From assembly GCA_036508875.1 (NCBI GenBank), contig DATCGP010000047.1:1-32005 (forward strand): DNA of 32,005 bases, written 5' to 3'. This DNA comes from PALSA-660 sp036508875 (lineage in GTDB: Bacteria > Actinomycetota > Coriobacteriia > Anaerosomatales > PALSA-660). Shown piece after piece: positions 31,285 to 32,005 of this stretch (position 1 is its first letter; each line of letters opens with the position of its first letter). A program made the translations under genes and the position numbers. The notes under the pieces were generated by a model, which saw only the letters and a program-made list of their open reading frames with translations, did not search any database and had not been told where the DNA came from.

Positions 31285-32005
31285 CTACTGTCCCGCGCGC
31301 TTCAGAACGTAGTCGAAGTTGCGGTCGACCTCGTCCTGGATGCGGACGAGCAGCTCCTCGTTGCCGGGCTTGAACAGGTGCTTGAACCTGCCCTGCGGAC
31401 GCAGGAACTCCTCTATCGGCTTGCGGTTCTCGCGGCTCACGCGACGCGTCGACATCTTCCACTCGCCATCGACGACCTCGAACAGCGGCCAGAACGCGGT
31501 GTCCACGGCCAACTTCGCGATCTCGATGGTCATGTCGTGAGGGATGCGCCAGCCGCGCGGGCACGGGGCGAACACGTTGATGAACGCGGCGCCGTCGGTC
31601 GCGAACGCCTTCTCGGCGGCAGCGGTCAGGCCTTTCCAGTCGGAGATCGACGCCTGAGCCACGTACGGGATGTTGTGCGCGGCCATGATCGACGTGAGGT
31701 CCTTGCGGCGCTGCTCCTTGCCCTGGTGCGCGGAGCCCACCTCGGACGTTGTCGCCCACGCGCCGAGAGGGGTGGCCGAGCTGCGCTGGATGCCGGTGTT
31801 CATGTACGCGCCGTTGTCGTAGCAGACGTAGACCATGTCGTGCCCGCGCTCCATCGCGCCGGACAGCGACTGCAGGCCGATGTCGTAGGTGCCGCCGTCG
31901 CCTCCGAAGGCGACGAACTTCATCTTCTTGCCAGCCGGGATCTTGCCGGCGCGCTGGAGGCCCTTGAACGCCGACTCGACACCCGACACGGTCGCCGCGG
32001 AGTTC
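31285..32005 (-). CDS. porB: Pyruvate:ferredoxin oxidoreductase beta subunit (5' end outside window)
   Basis: This is the thiamine pyrophosphate-binding beta subunit of a 2-oxoacid:ferredoxin oxidoreductase, which oxidises pyruvate to acetyl-CoA, CO2 and reduced ferredoxin in anaerobes. The TPP/Mg motif is GGDGGTYDIGLQ followed by YDNGAYMNTG. QRSSATPLGAW, INVFAPCPRGW and the C-terminal FLRPQGRFKHL match pyruvate-type PorB. The frame continues past the window edge with no start, so the N terminus, expected to include the cluster-binding cysteines, lies outside. The GTG at 31989 is internal, since the residues before it continue the family pattern. The gamma, alpha and delta subunits are probably upstream, beyond 32005. 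Confidence 0.93.
   Translation of the reverse strand, partial: NSAATVSGVESAFKGLQRAGKIPAGKKMKFVAFGGDGGTYDIGLQSLSGAMERGHDMVYVCYDNGAYMNTGIQRSSATPLGAWATTSEVGSAHQGKEQRRKDLTSIMAAHNIPYVAQASISDWKGLTAAAEKAFATDGAAFINVFAPCPRGWRIPHDMTIEIAKLAVDTAFWPLFEVVDGEWKMSTRRVSRENRKPIEEFLRPQGRFKHLFKPGNEELLVRIQDEVDRNFDYVLKRAGQ

Overview
This window is GC-rich bacterial DNA with third codon positions almost all G or C, frequent GTG starts and many 1-4 base ATGA/GTGA overlaps between genes. The gene content is that of an anaerobe: a pyruvate:ferredoxin oxidoreductase-type beta subunit, NiFe-hydrogenase maturation genes, nickel/cobalt uptake, an [FeFe]-hydrogenase-like sensor and an AmmeMemoRadiSam radical SAM enzyme. 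I infer an anaerobic actinobacterium, most likely in or near the Coriobacteriia. That placement rests on gene content and style, because the window has no rRNA or tRNA. No mobile element, CRISPR array or pseudogene was seen.

Layout. (1) 1-2.4 kb: lon on the minus strand. (2) 2.5-5.3 kb, plus strand: an unusual PIN-transmembrane-TPR protein overlapping trxB, then trxA and an 83-residue protein of unknown function, closed by a strong hairpin. (3) 5.4-15.1 kb, plus strand: a nickel/hydrogenase block. It runs CDF metal-efflux protein, nikR, cbiM (fused to a NikN-like part), cbiQ and cbiO (histidine-rich tail), then a zinc-ribbon/HEPN-like protein overlapping hypF, then hypC, hypD and hypE. A GTGTTAC direct repeat with a 13-base spacer lies just before the CDF gene and is a candidate NikR operator. 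An EamA exporter (15.1-16.1 kb) and pgi (16.2-17.8 kb) follow.

(4) 17.8-23.2 kb, minus strand: six tightly packed genes encoding a family-2-like glycosyltransferase, a TauE/SafE permease, a GNAT acetyltransferase, a LytS-like kinase, a LytTR regulator and a YfcE-like phosphoesterase. (5) 23.4-26.9 kb, minus strand: a queT-like transporter with a structured leader and possible 29-codon upstream ORF, then an [FeFe]-hydrogenase-like protein fused to a GGDEF domain, then amrS. (6) 27-31.1 kb, minus strand: lysC-asd, and upstream of it a membrane HAMP-GAF-HD-GYP protein. (7) 31.3 kb to the window end: porB, cut by the edge, followed by a terminator hairpin.

How the parts may work together. NikR, CbiMQO and HypFCDE form a nickel import and [NiFe] cofactor assembly module, with a CDF exporter as a possible overflow valve. 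The GGDEF fusion and the HD-GYP protein are a possible c-di-GMP maker and breaker, the former perhaps reading H2 or redox state. The most unusual items are the hydrogenase-like/GGDEF fusion, the PIN-TM-TPR fusion, the HEPN-like gene inside the nickel block, the putative NikR operator and the queT leader.
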